Below are positions 38,401 through 46,635 of a stretch of 64,000 nucleotides of DNA, in pieces. The stretch is from CAKVOD01 sp964606505. GTDB taxonomy: Bacteria > Bacillota > Clostridia > Christensenellales > UBA1242. Under the pieces are notes generated by a model. The model was not told the origin of the DNA, made no database searches, and saw only the letters and a list, made by a program, of their open reading frames with translations. The number at the start of each line of letters is the position of its first letter. Within the stretch, counting starts at the first letter, position 1. The DNA is taken from contig CAZSGM010000002.1 of the NCBI GenBank assembly GCA_964606505.1, forward strand, positions 62,001 to 126,000, read 5' to 3'. The position numbers and the translations under genes are program-made.

Positions 38401-39872
38401 ACATTGAGTTTGTTGAATTTGTACCAGTCGCGCAGGTAGAAGGCAACTACTTTGATATAAGCAGTATTAGTAGTTTGCTTAGAGGTGTTATCAACACCTC
38501 CGAACTTACCGATTACCACATTACGGCTACGCTTGATATAAAGATGACGATAATCGGAATTAATATTGATTGGCACATTCCAATTGACATACAAATTAAG
38601 GTTGTTGACGGGAAACCTGTGATTAAAGCGGTTATCGGACCTATGCCATCGGTAACTGGAGTAAATAACGATGTACCTTCTAAGTCAGGAGATAGTTCGC
38701 TTTCACTCTATAAATCTGAAGATAGAAATATTAATATTTACTACTTAGATAACTTTGTTTATATTCATAGAACCGAAACGGTTAAGCGAACCTCAGGTTC
38801 GGGGCGTATCTATGAAAAGAAAACGAAGGTTTACTACACAGAGTTTTTAAACAATATTATGTACTATGTTCAATATATGACAGGATTTACCGATACGATT
38901 ATGAGTGCAATCTATGAGTCGCTTGAAAAGGCTAAGAACAGAACAACGCCTATTGATATGGGTAATGTACTGCTTGATTATAACAACAACAATGGAAGTT
39001 ATAATTTAAAACTTAACTTAAAAGAGATTTCAAACGATGAAAAACTAGATTCAATTTCTGTAAGCATTAAAACTTCTTATGTTGAATCGGCTCAAAAGGA
39101 ATACACTACTGATCTTACAATGCAAATGGTTATGCCTCTAGCAAATGGGGTCAATATGAACCTTGAAAGCAATGATATGAAACTTATTAACATTGGCGAA
39201 CCAGTGGATGTAAGCGGTGTTTACGCATTTGTTGAGTCATATCAATATCCCGAAGGGCAGGAATGGCAAGCAAGCAACGGAACATGGGAACTTGCTACCA
39301 CGGCTCAGTACACAATCAGTTTTGAAAGCAACGGCGGAGAAGCAGTAGCAAATATTACTCAAGAATTCAATTCTGAAATTACTCTTCCAACGCTTGCTGA
39401 CAAAGTAATTGTTGAGGGCAGGACGCGTTCATACTATTCATTTGCTGGTTGGTATACAACCGAAGACTTTAAGGACGGCACGCAGTTTACTGCGACAACT
39501 ATGCCTCGAGGAGACACTGCGCTGTATGCTAAGTGGACACTTGTAAGGACAGAAACTGTAAGTACCATAACCTTTGACGCAAATGGTGGCGGAGCTGTTT
39601 CTCAAGCCAACTTGTCTGGGCTAGCGGGTGAAACTGTCGATTTAACAGGTATAACCGCAACGAGAAGCACAACTTATTCTAAAGGCGACTGGGAAGGACT
39701 GAAAGGTTACAAATATACTGTTACAGCATACACATTTGCTGGTTGGTATACCGACAGTGCTTGCACGCAAGCATTTAACGGGGTTATGTCAAACGAAAAC
39801 ATAACTTTGTATGCGAAGTGGGATGCAAGTGCTACGACAGAGTACTCATGGTCGGGTTCGTATACGGGTTAA
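32405..39872 (+). CDS. Giant secreted tandem-repeat protein with C-terminal InlB-type repeats (interrupted by gap)
   Basis: A single gene of over 2,450 codons, split by a 100-N gap; the frame changes across the gap only because its length is arbitrary. After a signal peptide (about 1-25) come at least ten degenerate units of about 170-220 residues. A unit opens with a helix such as YFSVAELLQVVEPVLNTI, passes through beta strands and reaches a signature like IYVTYQGIKV, VYVQVGTVAV or IFVDFDGAKF, followed by a short helix (LDKLINFIETNFDV). The C-terminus has two Listeria-Bacteroides (InlB B) repeats, with FAGWYTTEDF and FAGWYTDSAC each ending in LYAKW. There is no sortase motif. The function is unknown. 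Confidence 0.85.
35835..35934. other. Assembly gap (100 N) inside the giant repeat gene
   Basis: 100 N of unknown true length. The translation on the left ends in NNASVSVTAN and that on the right resumes with ASVNVNDYLTASVTLQN. The gap therefore falls in the middle of a repeat unit and may hide further units. Confidence 0.99.
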
Positions 39873-39931
39873 GAATATTTAATATTGCTACCTTATAATC
39901 TAAATTGTAGTTAGCATATAGTGGCGGATAT

Positions 39932-39960
39932 ATGTGGGCGCTAGTACCAAGCGCTCACAT
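39932..39960 (+). terminator. GC-rich hairpin after the giant gene
   Basis: ATGTGGGCGCT (39932-39942) pairs with AGCGCTCACAT (39950-39960) with one mismatch and a 7-nt loop. There is no strong T-run, so it may act as a 3' stabiliser with the true terminator further on. Confidence 0.5.
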
Positions 39961-40035
39961 TTGCCTCGTACTTAATAATCCAAATGTATTAGTACTAGAA
40001 TGGTTTTTTATCTAATAATAAATTGGCTAAAAAAT

Positions 40036-40117
40036 GGGAAGAAATTAATAAAATTTTCATTGTGAGTGTTAAAATTGGACACTCTGGGAAGAAATTTTAT
40101 GATTTCTTCCTATTTTT
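40036..40117 (+). terminator. Terminator with duplicated 5' arm
   Basis: GGAAGAAAT (40087-40095) pairs with ATTTCTTCC (40102-40110), followed by TATTTTT. The left arm is also present at 40036-40046 (GGGAAGAAATT), and GAGTGT/ACACTC (40064-40069, 40079-40084) can form a stem between them. Two alternative partners for one arm is an attenuator-like layout, but it lies upstream of the next promoter. Confidence 0.6.
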
Positions 40118-40118
40118 A

Positions 40119-40148
40119 TTGCATTTTGTGCCTAAAATTTGTTATAAT
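40119..40148 (+). promoter_or_regulatory. Promoter of the sufC-sufB pair
   Basis: TTGCAT (40119-40124), 18-bp spacer, TATAAT (40143-40148), about 60 bp before sufC. I see no IscR- or SufR-type operator. Confidence 0.65.
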
Positions 40149-40207
40149 AATAAAATAAAAATAACAAATAACATACCGACGCACAAGCGACAGGTGTTAT
40201 TGTTACA

Positions 40208-40885
40208 ATGGAAGGCGAAATGTTAAAAGTAGAAAACTTATCATATGAAGTTGATAACCAAACGATTTTAAAAAACATAAACTTTGAGTTTGAAAAGGGC
40301 AAGTTTTACGTCATAACAGGGCATAACGGCGCGGGTAAGTCGTCGTTTGCTAAGTGTTTAATGGGACTTTACAAATCTAGCGGCAAAATTATGCTTGAAG
40401 ATGTTGACATAACAAGCAAGAGCATAGACGAGCGTGCGCATTTGGGGTTGGGTTTTGCGTTTCAACAGCCTGTTACATTTAAAGGGATAAGGGTTATTGA
40501 TATTTTAAGGACATCGGGCAAAAAACTCCCCGACTTTGAGCGCGTTCTTACCAAAGTTGGGTTGGAGCCAAGCGAGTATCTTTACCGTGAACTTAACACA
40601 ACGCTTTCGGGCGGCGAGCTAAAGAGAATTGAACTTGCTAGCGTCTTATTGCGCGATATTAAGGTCGGCATTTTTGACGAGCCCGAGGCGGGTATAGATA
40701 TTTGGAGTTTCAACAACTTGAGTAGCGTTTTTTCTGAATTTAACTCTCACGAGCGCACTATAATTGTTATTAGCCACCAAGAAAGGGTTATGCGTCTAGC
40801 GGATGAGATTATTTTAATGAAAAACGGCGAGATTGAAAAGAGCGGGTCGCGCGACGAAATGCTGAAGTGCTTAAACTCAGATTAA
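40208..40885 (+). CDS. sufC: Fe-S cluster assembly ATPase SufC (minimal SUF system)
   Basis: A 225-residue ABC-type ATPase without a membrane domain. Walker A is GHNGAGKSS, the Q-loop region FAFQQPVTFKGI, the signature LSGGELKRIELA and Walker B VGIFDEPEAGID, with the H-loop in VISHQE. The SufC-type sequence (rather than a transporter ATPase) and the adjacent SufB-family gene point to cytosolic scaffold-bound Fe-S assembly. Only sufC and one sufB/D-type gene are present; sufD, sufS and sufU are absent nearby. This matches the ancestral two-gene SUF-like minimal system (SMS). MLKVENLSYEV at the fifth codon is an alternative start. Confidence 0.9.
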   Translation: MEGEMLKVENLSYEVDNQTILKNINFEFEKGKFYVITGHNGAGKSSFAKCLMGLYKSSGKIMLEDVDITSKSIDERAHLGLGFAFQQPVTFKGIRVIDILRTSGKKLPDFERVLTKVGLEPSEYLYRELNTTLSGGELKRIELASVLLRDIKVGIFDEPEAGIDIWSFNNLSSVFSEFNSHERTIIVISHQERVMRLADEIILMKNGEIEKSGSRDEMLKCLNSD

Positions 40886-41023
40886 GTGTAAAAAGGCAAA
40901 AAGTTAATATAAAAAAGTTATGAAATCAAACAAAATTTTTGGGCAAAAAATAGTTGTCAGTTGTAGCGAAAAAACATCGCGCAAAGGCGGCGAATTTTGC
41001 GCCTATATATAATAAGGAATAAT

Positions 41024-41953
41024 ATGGTTGAAGATTTAGAGAAAATTAAGGTAGAAATGCTTGAAAAAATTGCGGACATTAGGGAGTTTCCTGCGGGGGC
41101 GCACAACTTGCGACTTGACGGCAAGGGCGTTGAGCGCGTCAATTCGGAAAACATCCAAATTGTGCCCAAAGAAAATGGAACGGGGATTGATATTTATGTT
41201 GCGCCGAACACAAAAGCCGAGCGCGCGTACATCCCTGTAATTATAACCAAGGGGGGCTTAAACGACGAGGTCTACAACGACTTTCACATTGGCGATAACG
41301 CGGACGTTACAATTGTTGCCGGCTGCGGCATTCACAACCACACCGAGCACGACTCCTCGCATAACGGCATTCACACCTTTTACATTGGTAAGGGCGCAAA
41401 AGTTAAGTACGTCGAGAAACACTACGGACACGGGCAAAGCGTCGGCAAGAAGAATCTAAGCCCGCTCACTCAAGTGCACCTAGACGAGGGTGCAACAATG
41501 ACGATGGAAACTTTGCAACTTGAGGGTGTCGACTACGCAATCCGAACAACTAAAGGCGAACTAAAAGAAAAGGCAACCTTTATTGTAAACGAAAAGATTT
41601 TGACCCAGACAACTCAGTTTGCATCCTCAGTCTTTGACGTGAAACTAGACGGCGAGTCTGCTTCGACAAAAATAACCAGCAGAGCCGTTGCAAAGGATAA
41701 GTCAAACCAAGAGTTCCACTCTAACGTTACGGGAACGTGTGAGTGTTTTGGGCACGTAGAGTGCGACGCGATATTGCTCGACGACGCGAAAATAATTGCG
41801 ATACCGCAAATTTCTGCGCTGTCTAGCGACGCAAGACTAATCCACGAGGCGACAATCGGGAAAATTGCGGGCGCGCAACTAGAAAAGTTGTTGACGCTCG
41901 GGCTAAGTGAAAAGGAAGCGGAGGATTTTATTATAAACGGTTTCCTGTCTTAA
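41024..41953 (+). CDS. sufB: SufB/SufD-family Fe-S scaffold protein (SmsB-like)
   Basis: 309 residues, shorter than SufB (about 470) or SufD (about 430). The SufBD beta-helix core is present: DADVTIVAG-like strands (DNADVTIVAGCGIHNHTEHDS), KVKYVEKHYGHGQS, an AVAKDKSNQEFHSNV stretch, and the C-terminal PQISALSSDARLIHEATIGKIAGAQLEKLLTLGLSEKEAEDFI typical of the family (cited in parts). In SUF complexes this scaffold pairs with SufC to build clusters. Here it would form a homodimer, since no SufD is encoded. The ATG follows AAGGAATAAT; an in-frame TTG at 40997 lies in an upstream hairpin. It lies 138 bp after sufC, more than is usual for an operon. Confidence 0.88.
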   Translation: MVEDLEKIKVEMLEKIADIREFPAGAHNLRLDGKGVERVNSENIQIVPKENGTGIDIYVAPNTKAERAYIPVIITKGGLNDEVYNDFHIGDNADVTIVAGCGIHNHTEHDSSHNGIHTFYIGKGAKVKYVEKHYGHGQSVGKKNLSPLTQVHLDEGATMTMETLQLEGVDYAIRTTKGELKEKATFIVNEKILTQTTQFASSVFDVKLDGESASTKITSRAVAKDKSNQEFHSNVTGTCECFGHVECDAILLDDAKIIAIPQISALSSDARLIHEATIGKIAGAQLEKLLTLGLSEKEAEDFIINGFLS

Positions 41954-42024
41954 GTTGTGGGACTTTAGGCTAGGAATGCAGCGGATTATTTGCGTTTTTT
42001 AACGGAGAATTTTTGGGTTTGCTA

Positions 42025-42052
42025 TTGACATTTTTTTCTAAACTGGTATAAT
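42025..42052 (+). promoter_or_regulatory. Promoter of the three-gene unknown operon
   Basis: TTGACA (42025-42030), 16-bp spacer, TATAAT (42047-42052), 20 bp before ATG 42073. Confidence 0.75.
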
Positions 42053-42072
42053 ATAACAAAGCGAGGGAATAA

Positions 42073-43005
42073 ATGGTATTTCACTTTACATTTGATAACG
42101 ATGAGCGTTACGTTTCAAAGAAGGGAGAAGTTGAACAAGGGCTTTCTAAGAAAAGTAAGGTCTTTGACATTTTGTGCCCAGAAGTGCACAAGGGAATAGC
42201 TTGCAACTACGAGTTGTTTAGTACACTCAGGCAACTTGACAATCTTAAACAAAGATGCGCAATTCCTTTCGATACGTTTTGGGAACTTCAACAGTTAGAC
42301 GATGACCCTAAGACTTATTCTCGACTGACAAGCAAACTTGTTAGACTTGATGTTTCGTATGTAACACTTAGACAGTTTGCTATTCTTTGCGAACTGATTG
42401 ATTTTGAAATGGAAAAGTTGAACAAACAACTCAATATTAGGTTCAAAATGTTTGCGGGAGAACAGCTTACCCGAGAAGAAAAACTTACGTACATACCTTT
42501 TAAGATAGAGGACTTGAATGAATTGGCGAGATTTATTTCGCTTTGGGATATTGGTAGAGCATTTAAGCCTAGATACGAACAACTAATCGTGAGTAATCAG
42601 TTTAAAAATGAATTTCACGAGGGGATTTACTTTAGGAAAGTGATGGGGTCGCCTGAGTTAGAGGGGGATGATTATGAAGATGATGGCAATTATGCCGAAA
42701 ACTTTAAATACTTCTATTTGGTTAAAGCTCAATATAATAGAGACCTTGAGAAAGTAAAAGAGACATGCGAATCAATCAATAAGCATTGGGAAATTTTGGA
42801 AGCGAATATCAATCGCTTAAATGAGTTGGAAGATTACACACCTACTGCTGACTATGAGTACAACGACGGGATTAGAAGTCCAATAGACTGTGCGTGGGAA
42901 AGAGAATTTATTGACGAGGACTATGCTAAACAACTTGAGCAATACAATAAAGAGTGTATGGCGCAAAAGCATGCAAAGTGCAAGGGAATTGACTTAGGAA
43001 GGTGA
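42073..43005 (+). CDS. Hypothetical protein, helical, unknown family
   Basis: 310 residues, soluble, rich in Glu, Asp, Tyr and Leu and mostly helical. Features: an N-terminal VFHFTFDNDERYVSKKGEVE, a central LVRLDVSYVTLRQFAILCELIDFEMEKL split over two helices, an acidic loop ELEGDDYEDDGNYAEN, and a C-terminal coiled segment (YNRDLEKVKETCESINKHWE). I do not recognise the family and see no catalytic motif. The ATG follows GCGAGGGA. It is the first gene of a tight operon with a DUF1858 protein (five-base gap) and an acidic membrane protein (three-base gap), so its role should relate to theirs. Confidence 0.82.
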   Translation: MVFHFTFDNDERYVSKKGEVEQGLSKKSKVFDILCPEVHKGIACNYELFSTLRQLDNLKQRCAIPFDTFWELQQLDDDPKTYSRLTSKLVRLDVSYVTLRQFAILCELIDFEMEKLNKQLNIRFKMFAGEQLTREEKLTYIPFKIEDLNELARFISLWDIGRAFKPRYEQLIVSNQFKNEFHEGIYFRKVMGSPELEGDDYEDDGNYAENFKYFYLVKAQYNRDLEKVKETCESINKHWEILEANINRLNELEDYTPTADYEYNDGIRSPIDCAWEREFIDEDYAKQLEQYNKECMAQKHAKCKGIDLGR

Positions 43006-43010
43006 TGACT

Positions 43011-43217
43011 ATGGAAATTAACAAAGATATGAGAATTGAGGACGTTTTGGAGATTATCCCTGAGGCGGCAGAAATTTTTATGGGTTTTGGAATGCACTGC
43101 TTTGCTTGTCCTATGGGTACAATGGAGACGATTGAAGAGGCGGCGATTGTTCACGGTATAGATTTGAAAGAATTACTGGACAAACTAAACGAGTTGGCAA
43201 ATAAAAAGGAGGACTAA
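43011..43217 (+). CDS. DUF1858 domain protein
   Basis: 68 residues matching the small DUF1858 family: KDMRIEDVLEIIPEAAEIFMGFGMHCFACPMG...IEEAAIVHGID, given in parts. The family's CxxC (C-F-A-C) is present. These proteins are found as free small proteins or fused to redox enzymes in anaerobes and are related to the N-terminal part of the Fe-S repair protein ScdA; a role in binding a metal or NO-related ligand is suspected but not proven. ATG 43011 has AGGAAGG at 42996-43002 with good spacing; ATG 43005, overlapping the previous stop, is the alternative. It is the middle gene of a three-gene operon. Confidence 0.88.
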   Translation: MEINKDMRIEDVLEIIPEAAEIFMGFGMHCFACPMGTMETIEEAAIVHGIDLKELLDKLNELANKKED

Positions 43218-43220
43218 GCA

Positions 43221-43892
43221 ATGGAAAGAGTTGAAGAAAAGGCAAAGAAACCTGAAGACAAGGGCATTGAGTTGACAATGGGCGACCCTAAGCCAGCTGA
43301 AACTAAGCCTGTTGAACCTAAGGTTGAAGAGGTTAAGGAAGAGGAACCTAAGGCTGAGGAAGTTAGCGAACTTGAAGGTGCTGGCAAGGCTGAGGAAGTT
43401 AAGGACGATGAAGAAGTGGGTTCTAAATTTGAGGACAAGGACACTGCCGAAACGCTTTCGCATGACGACGATAAAGATTACAAGCCTACCGAAATGGGAC
43501 CGGGGTCGGTTCCTTCTGCTGACGAGTTTGAGGACGACGCTGAGCCTGCGGGGTACGCTGAGCCCGAGCTTTACGAAGATAACTTCGACAAGGACAATAT
43601 GATGAACTTGGCGGTACACAAGAAAAAGCAAAAGACTAAAACACCGATAAGAGATTTCATTGCAAACGCGTGCGATGTTCAAGGATACTGCACTGAAGAC
43701 AAAAAAAAGGTTATGTCTAAAAAGAGGGCGCTTGCAAGTGTGCTTTGGATGGGTGCAAAACTCACTGTTGCGTGTACTGTGTTTGGACCAATTGTTGGTT
43801 CTTGGTTGATTGCCCACTACACCGCACACGATAAGGCTAAACAACTTGAAGGCAAGGCAAGACCATATGTTCACTTCTTTGACAAACTTTAA
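43221..43892 (+). CDS. Acidic disordered-arm membrane protein, unknown function
   Basis: 223 residues. The first 130 are a low-complexity Glu/Pro/Lys arm (repeats like PAETKPVEPKVEEVKEEEPK) with a highly acidic middle (FEDDAEPAGYAEPELYEDNF). A basic patch (VHKKKQKTKTPIRDF) follows, then a hydrophobic segment around residues 172-200 (LASVLWMGAKLTVACTVFGP) and a short tail. It is probably a tail-anchored inner-membrane protein with a disordered cytosolic arm (inference). I do not recognise it. A strong AGGAGG site precedes the ATG. It is the last gene of the operon; a terminator follows about 130 bp later. Confidence 0.82.
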   Translation: MERVEEKAKKPEDKGIELTMGDPKPAETKPVEPKVEEVKEEEPKAEEVSELEGAGKAEEVKDDEEVGSKFEDKDTAETLSHDDDKDYKPTEMGPGSVPSADEFEDDAEPAGYAEPELYEDNFDKDNMMNLAVHKKKQKTKTPIRDFIANACDVQGYCTEDKKKVMSKKRALASVLWMGAKLTVACTVFGPIVGSWLIAHYTAHDKAKQLEGKARPYVHFFDKL

Positions 43893-44019
43893 GTTTGTAC
43901 GCTGGGATGACTTACAGGGGTTTGAAGTTTTACAGCTGTGAGGGCAGGCGATGCTACAATGGTTAACATTATATGCAAATGGGGTCGTAGTAGTTGTTAT
44001 TTATAAAGAATAGAGAGTT

Positions 44020-44075
44020 GACGCAATCAAGTCGCGCGCCTATGTTGGGTGCAGGACTTAGTTGCGTCTTTTTTT
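44020..44075 (+). terminator. Terminator of the three-gene operon
   Basis: GACGCAA (44020-44026) pairs with TTGCGTC (44062-44068), extended inward by AAGTC/GGACTT, and followed by seven T. Confidence 0.8.
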
Positions 44076-44477
44076 GTGGTAAGTGGTGCCGACTTGTTGA
44101 GGGTACGACCTTATTGGAGGAGGTGGAGCACTTGCGAGGGTACTGATGTGTTGGGGGTGTAGTGCGCGCAAGGCGGGCGGTTAGGTTGTTTGTGTTGTGC
44201 GGAGGGTTGTAAGTTTGTGCGGCGCGGAGATAATGTTTTTGCGGCACTAGAGATGTAGCTAGAGAGATTGGACGCGAATGTGGGCACTTTAGACGGAGTT
44301 GTGGGGCGGCTTTTGTTGCAGTGAGAGGGGACTTAAGGCCGCAGGATTGCGTATTTTGCGTGGTGGCGTGCGACGGTTGCGCAAACTGGGCTTTTTTAGA
44401 AAAACGGGGCATTTTTAGTTGCAAAACTAGCCCGCGAAAAATAGTTTGAAATTTCCTAAAAAACTTTGCTAAAAGTG
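44076..44477. other. G-rich noncoding region before the S10 operon
   Basis: About 400 bp with an unusual G/T-rich plus strand and higher GC than its neighbours. The one long open frame (minus strand, 43969-44424) has no ribosome binding site and a low-complexity Pro/Thr/Ser translation. GGGC...AGTT/AACT...GCCC near 44405-44431 could form a hairpin. It could hold an RNA gene I cannot identify. Confidence 0.45.
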
Positions 44478-44506
44478 TTGACTTTTCTTTTTAAATAGGG
44501 TATAAT
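44478..44506 (+). promoter_or_regulatory. Promoter of the ribosomal super-operon
   Basis: TTGACT (44478-44483), 17-bp spacer, TATAAT (44501-44506), about 215 bp before rpsJ. Confidence 0.85.
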
Positions 44507-44513
44507 TTAAGCA

Positions 44514-44701
44514 CTGTGAATGGGATGAAGTTGGAAGTTACTACGTAGATGCTAGTCTGCGTGGAGAATTTCAATGGACAAATGTCTAGAAAAATTTAGG
44601 CGACTAATCTATTACATATTTTTTATTTTTTTTAATTCACAGAGAGATACACACGGGCAAGTGTATTAAAAATAAAAAATTTTCTTGCCGAAGATAGATT
44701 A
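44514..44701 (+). promoter_or_regulatory. Structured leader of the S10 operon
   Basis: CTGTGAAT (44514-44521) pairs with ATTCACAG (44635-44642), closing a domain of about 130 nt. TAATCTAT (44605-44612) pairs with ATAGATTA (44694-44701), which ends five bases before the AGGAGG of rpsJ. GGCAAG (44656-44661) pairs with CTTGCC (44684-44689). The first two long-range pairings cross, so they could be alternatives or a pseudoknot. The layout suggests autoregulation by a ribosomal protein. Confidence 0.6.
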
Positions 44702-44720
44702 GGATAGGAGGAAACAATTT

Positions 44721-45029
44721 ATGGCATCAACAAAAATTAGAATCAAGTTGAAATCTTACGACCACGACTTGATTGATGCGGCTGCTAATAAAATAGTCGA
44801 TGCAGCGCAAAAGTCGGGCGCACAGGTTTCGGGCCCGATTCCGCTTCCTACTCAAAAGGAAGTTATCACTATTATAAGAGCTCCGTTTAAATACAAAGAT
44901 TCACGTGAGCAATTTGAAATCAGAACACACAAACGCTTGATTGATATCTACAGTCCATCATCAAAGGTAGTTGACAGTTTGACAAAACTTGAGTTGCCTG
45001 CCGGTGTCGATATCAAGATAAAGCTCTAA
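44721..45029 (+). CDS. rpsJ: 30S ribosomal protein S10
   Basis: 102 residues, normal length. IRIKLKSYDHDLID starts the fold, and SGPIPLPT and RTHKRLIDIYSP mark the loop that reaches into the 30S head. S10 also acts as NusE in antitermination, linking RNA polymerase to the leading ribosome. It is the first gene of the super-operon, behind a 200-nt structured leader, with AGGAGG nine bases before the ATG. Confidence 0.99.
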   Translation: MASTKIRIKLKSYDHDLIDAAANKIVDAAQKSGAQVSGPIPLPTQKEVITIIRAPFKYKDSREQFEIRTHKRLIDIYSPSSKVVDSLTKLELPAGVDIKIKL

Positions 45030-45047
45030 TTTAGTAAGGAGAGAATT

Positions 45048-45680
45048 ATGGAAAAAGCAATTTTAGGGAAAAAATTGGGTATGACACAGGTTTTCGCAGA
45101 CAACGGGACTGTAATTCCTGTTACGGTCATTCAAGCGGGCCCGTGTTATGTTGCACAAGTTAAGACTGTTGAAACTGACGGTTACAATGCAATTGTTGTT
45201 GGTTTTGAAGAAAAGAAAGAAAAACTTGTGAATAAACCAGAGATGGGGCTCTTCAAAAAAGCAGAAATCACACCTAAGCAATATCTTCGTGAGTTTAGAG
45301 TTGAAAACGCAAGCGAATACAAAGTTGGTCAAGAAATTAAATGCGATATTTTTAACGCTGACGAACTTGTTGACGCAAGCGCAATTTCTAAAGGACACGG
45401 ATTTAGCGGTATGATTAAGAGATGGAACGCTCATCACCAAAGAAACACTCACGGTGGAAACAAGGTTCACAGAGCTGTTGGTTCACTCGGCGCTAGTACT
45501 GCAGTAGCAAGAGTTCGTCCAGGGCGTCATATGCCGGGGCAATATGGTAATGTTAGAAAGACCATCTTAAACTTGAGAGTTGTAAAAGTCGACGCTGCTC
45601 GTAACCTTATCTTGGTTAAGGGCGCTGTTCCAGGTGCACGTGGTGCATTGGTAACACTTAAAGACGCTGTAAAGGCATAA
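45048..45680 (+). CDS. rplC: 50S ribosomal protein L3
   Basis: 210 residues. GKKLGMTQVF opens the protein, and the loop that approaches the peptidyl transferase centre is complete (GHGFSGMIKRW, then GSLGAST and PGRHMPGQYG, which contains the Gln that many bacteria methylate). L3 is an early assembly protein of the large subunit. It follows rpsJ after 18 bp with an AAGGAG site. Confidence 0.99.
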   Translation: MEKAILGKKLGMTQVFADNGTVIPVTVIQAGPCYVAQVKTVETDGYNAIVVGFEEKKEKLVNKPEMGLFKKAEITPKQYLREFRVENASEYKVGQEIKCDIFNADELVDASAISKGHGFSGMIKRWNAHHQRNTHGGNKVHRAVGSLGASTAVARVRPGRHMPGQYGNVRKTILNLRVVKVDAARNLILVKGAVPGARGALVTLKDAVKA

Positions 45681-45690
45681 GGAGTTAACT

Positions 45691-46317
45691 ATGGCAAAAA
45701 TAGATGTATTAGATATGACAGGTGCTAAAGCAGGGACACTTACACTTAGTGATGAAGTTTTTGGTGCTGAGTATAATGAAGCACTAATCCACCAAGTTGT
45801 TAAAGCATATCTTGCAAACCAACGTCAAGGAACAAAGAGCACATTGACTCGCAGTGAAGTTCGTGGACACGCTAAGAAGCCTTGGAGACAAAAAGGAACT
45901 GGGCGCGCTCGCCACGGTTCAACTAAGGGACCACAATGGAGAGGTGGTGGTGTTGTATTCGCACCTAAGCCACGTGATTTCTCTCAAAAAATCAACAAAC
46001 AAATGAAGAGAGGCGCGTTTATTAGTGCTATTAGTACAAAACTCGCTCAAAACGACATTATTGTTGTAAATGAATTGAAGTTGAGTGCTCCAAAAACTAA
46101 AGAAATGAAGAAAGTTTTGGATAACCTCAAAATTAACAAAAGTGCGCTTGTTGTTTTAAAAGGAAGCGATGTGAATGTTAGTCGCGCTAGCGGAAACATC
46201 CCTAAAGTTAATGTTTGCGACAGTGATTTGTTGAACGTTTATCAAATTGTTGCTACAAATAAACTTATTATTACGCAAGAAGCCATCAAATCTATCGAGG
46301 AGGCTTATAAGGCATAA
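45691..46317 (+). CDS. rplD: 50S ribosomal protein L4
   Basis: 208 residues. The exit-tunnel loop is present (RSEVRGHAKKPWRQKGTGRARHG in two parts, then GGGVVFAPKPRDF). In E. coli L4 represses its own operon through the leader; the structured leader here makes a similar loop possible but unproven. Its stop overlaps the rplW start (TAATG). Confidence 0.99.
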   Translation: MAKIDVLDMTGAKAGTLTLSDEVFGAEYNEALIHQVVKAYLANQRQGTKSTLTRSEVRGHAKKPWRQKGTGRARHGSTKGPQWRGGGVVFAPKPRDFSQKINKQMKRGAFISAISTKLAQNDIIVVNELKLSAPKTKEMKKVLDNLKINKSALVVLKGSDVNVSRASGNIPKVNVCDSDLLNVYQIVATNKLIITQEAIKSIEEAYKA

Positions 46318-46622
46318 TGAACGCTTACGATATTATTAAGAAACCGCTTTTGTCAGAAAAGACATATGCAGATATTCCAAACAAGAAATATTGGTTCATC
46401 GTCGATAAGAGCGCAACAAAGGTTGACGTAAAGAACGCGGTTGAAGAAATTTTTAAAGTAAAAGTTGCGAAGGTTACAACGGCTATTATGCCTAGTAAAC
46501 CAAAAACACACAGAGCTGGTAAGGGCAAGTCAATTGATGTTACCACATCTGAATATAAGAAGGCTTGCGTTACTTTGACAAAAGAAAGCAAGGCTATCGA
46601 GTTCTTTGAGAGTCTAAGTTAA
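46317..46622 (+). CDS. rplW: 50S ribosomal protein L23
   Basis: 101 residues, with DIIKKPLLSEKTY at the start and the basic loop PSKPKTHRAGKGKS. L23 sits at the tunnel exit and docks trigger factor and SRP. The coding region overlaps rplD by one base, implying translational coupling; the ribosome binding site GGAGG lies inside rplD. Confidence 0.98.
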   Translation: MNAYDIIKKPLLSEKTYADIPNKKYWFIVDKSATKVDVKNAVEEIFKVKVAKVTTAIMPSKPKTHRAGKGKSIDVTTSEYKKACVTLTKESKAIEFFESLS

Positions 46623-46635
46623 GGAGGAAAAAATA

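Noticed and set aside
40023..40226. A 67-codon open frame before sufC
   Set aside because: It crosses a terminator hairpin and the sufC promoter, has no ribosome binding site and overlaps the sufC start.
43969..44424. A 151-codon minus-strand open frame before the S10 operon
   Set aside because: It has no ribosome binding site or promoter, and the translation is Pro/Thr/Ser-rich with no recognisable motif. It looks like a by-product of the G-rich plus strand.
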